Part shown: positions 4,146 to 5,339 of the stretch, piece by piece | How positions within the stretch are numbered: position 1 is the first letter of the stretch | How the letters are laid out: every line of letters starts with the position of its first letter | Assembly: GCA_905198825.1 (NCBI GenBank) | Contig: CAJKEF010000104.1 | Coordinates: 1-5,339 of the forward strand | Length of the DNA: 5,339 nucleotides | Source of the DNA: an uncultured Collinsella sp. | GTDB taxonomy: Bacteria; Actinomycetota; Coriobacteriia; Coriobacteriales; Coriobacteriaceae | Reading direction: 5' to 3' | Notes under the pieces: model-generated | The model's database searches: none | Told to the model about the DNA's origin: nothing | The model's input: only the letters and a program-made list of their open reading frames with translations | Made by a program: the position numbers and the translations under genes

Positions 4146-5339
4146 ATGGCGGATTCTCAGATCCATGTCGCGCTGGCGGGTAACCCCAACTGCGGCAAGA
4201 CCACGCTTTTCAACCTGATCACCGGCGCCAACGGCTACGTTGGCAACTGGCCCGGCGTCACGGTTGAGAAAAAGGAGGCCAAGCTCCTAAGCGACAAGAA
4301 CGTTACCATCACGGACCTCCCTGGCATCTACTCGCTTTCCCCCTACAGTCCCGAGGAGCAATGCTCGCGCGATTACCTCATGAGCGGCGAGCCCGATGTT
4401 GTCGTCCAGGTTGTCGACGCCACCAACCTCGAGCGTAACCTGTATCTGGCGCTTCAGGTTATCGAGACCGGCCTGCCCGTGGTCGTTGCCCTCAACATGG
4501 CCGACCTGGTCGAGAAGAACGGCGATAAGATCGACACGGACAAGCTTTCCAAGAAGCTCGGCTGCCCGGTCATGATGATCTCGGCTCTTAAGAACAAGGG
4601 CATCAAGGAGCTGTTCGAGCAGGTCAAGAAGTCCGCTGCTTCCAAGGGCCAGGTGCCGGAGCACAAGTTCGATTCCTCCATCGAGGACGTTCTGGACCAC
4701 ATCGAGAATAACCTGCCTGCGAGCGTTCCCGCCAACAAGCGCCGCTACTACGCTGTCAAGCTGTTTGAGCGTGATGCGGACGCCTGCAAACTCATCAACC
4801 TCACCAAGGAGAAGGCCGCTCGCGTGGAGCAGCTGGTCGCCCAGTGCGAGCAGGACTGCGACGACGACGCCGAGTCCATCATCACCGGCGAGCGTTACGG
4901 CGTGATTGCCCACATCATTGACGAGTGCCTCACCAAGGCTCCGGCAAAGATGAGCACCTCCGAGAAGATCGACCGCGTGGTTACCAACCGTATCCTGGGC
5001 CTGCCGATCTTTGTGGTCATCATGTTCTGCGTGTACTACATTGCCGTTTCCACCCTGGGCGGCACGGTGACCGACTTTACCAACGACCAGCTCTTCGGTA
5101 CCGACGGTTGGTATGTGCTCGGCCAGGGCCGCGACGCCTACGATGAGGCTGTCGAGGCCGCGGGTGACGACGCCGACTCGGTCGACCCGGCGCAGTATGG
5201 CCCGTATGTTCCGGGTATTACCACCATGGTCCACGACGCCCTTGTGGCGGGTGGCACCGAGGACGGTGGCTTGGTCGATTCGCTGGTCTGCGACGGCATC
5301 GTCGGCGGTCTGGGCGCCATCTTCGGCTTTGTGCCGCAG
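4146..5339 (+). CDS. feoB: Ferrous iron transport protein B, N-terminal part
   Basis: Inner-membrane Fe2+ transporter with a cytosolic GTPase domain. The frame is open through the window end, giving 398 residues of a family usually 650-800 long. The G domain is complete: G1 GNPNCGKT (12-19, Cys where Ser is common), switch I with GNWPGVTVE (33-41, G2 Thr39), G3 DLPG (57-60), G4 NMAD (117-120) and G5 SALKNKG (146-152). Residues about 175-275 form the helical GDI-like linker, with C-x3-C at 234/238 followed by acidic residues. The first membrane helix spans about 283-303, and a second begins near 383 and runs into FVPQ at the edge. Between them lies an acidic insert, about 320-357. The start at 4146 has GAAGG five bases upstream and gives the normal MxxxIHVALAGNPN opening. 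The preceding 123-bp spacer carries an iron-box-like dyad and a hairpin. Intactness beyond the edge cannot be judged. Confidence 0.96.
   Translation, partial: MADSQIHVALAGNPNCGKTTLFNLITGANGYVGNWPGVTVEKKEAKLLSDKNVTITDLPGIYSLSPYSPEEQCSRDYLMSGEPDVVVQVVDATNLERNLYLALQVIETGLPVVVALNMADLVEKNGDKIDTDKLSKKLGCPVMMISALKNKGIKELFEQVKKSAASKGQVPEHKFDSSIEDVLDHIENNLPASVPANKRRYYAVKLFERDADACKLINLTKEKAARVEQLVAQCEQDCDDDAESIITGERYGVIAHIIDECLTKAPAKMSTSEKIDRVVTNRILGLPIFVVIMFCVYYIAVSTLGGTVTDFTNDQLFGTDGWYVLGQGRDAYDEAVEAAGDDADSVDPAQYGPYVPGITTMVHDALVAGGTEDGGLVDSLVCDGIVGGLGAIFGFVPQ

Noticed and set aside
3468..4166. Antisense open frame of 232 codons across both feoA genes
   Set aside because: Both feoA frames are clearly real with good ribosome sites, and the antisense product resembles no family I know.
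4287..5234. Antisense open frame of 315 codons opposite feoB
   Set aside because: Leucine/valine/glycine/histidine-rich shadow of the feoB frame; no motif and no independent start signals.

Overview
The window is a GC-rich stretch of bacterial chromosome. Its housekeeping genes look actinobacterial, and the gene set, codon use and FeoA/FeoB style suggest a gut Coriobacteriia such as Collinsella. That assignment is inference from protein resemblance; no rRNA or other marker is present. I see no mobile element, CRISPR array, tRNA or rRNA.

Layout. (1) Minus strand, bases 1-889: serB (phosphoserine phosphatase, HAD domain only, 254-889), followed downstream by the first 46 codons of a gene that reads as larB (nickel-pincer cofactor synthesis), which runs off the left edge. 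The 114-bp gap between them holds a perfect 11-bp inverted repeat lying over a plausible larB promoter. (2) Bases 890-1145: divergent promoter region between serB and aspS, with two stable hairpins in the presumed aspS leader. (3) Plus strand, 1146-2933: complete aspS (bacterial-type aspartyl-tRNA synthetase) with a strong intrinsic terminator. (4) Plus strand, 3078-3326: a small monocistronic HPr-family gene with its own promoter and terminator. It keeps the phosphorylatable His15, but has Asp at the regulatory Ser46 position and a CxxC pair. (5) Plus strand, 3519 to the right edge: a ferrous-iron uptake cluster feoA-feoA-feoB. FeoB is cut by the window end after 398 codons. Dyad-symmetric regulatory sequences precede feoA1 and lie between feoA2 and feoB, where one resembles a DtxR/IdeR iron box.

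How the genes relate. The Feo cluster is a working unit: the FeoB GTPase/permease imports Fe2+, and the two small SH3-like FeoA proteins are presumed cytoplasmic partners. The HPr gene is bounded by terminators and is therefore transcribed separately from aspS and feo. aspS and serB are divergent housekeeping genes. The points most worth a second look are the natural Asp46/CxxC HPr, the layered palindromes around feo, the acidic external insert in FeoB, and the operator-like repeat before larB. I saw no wholly new multi-gene system.
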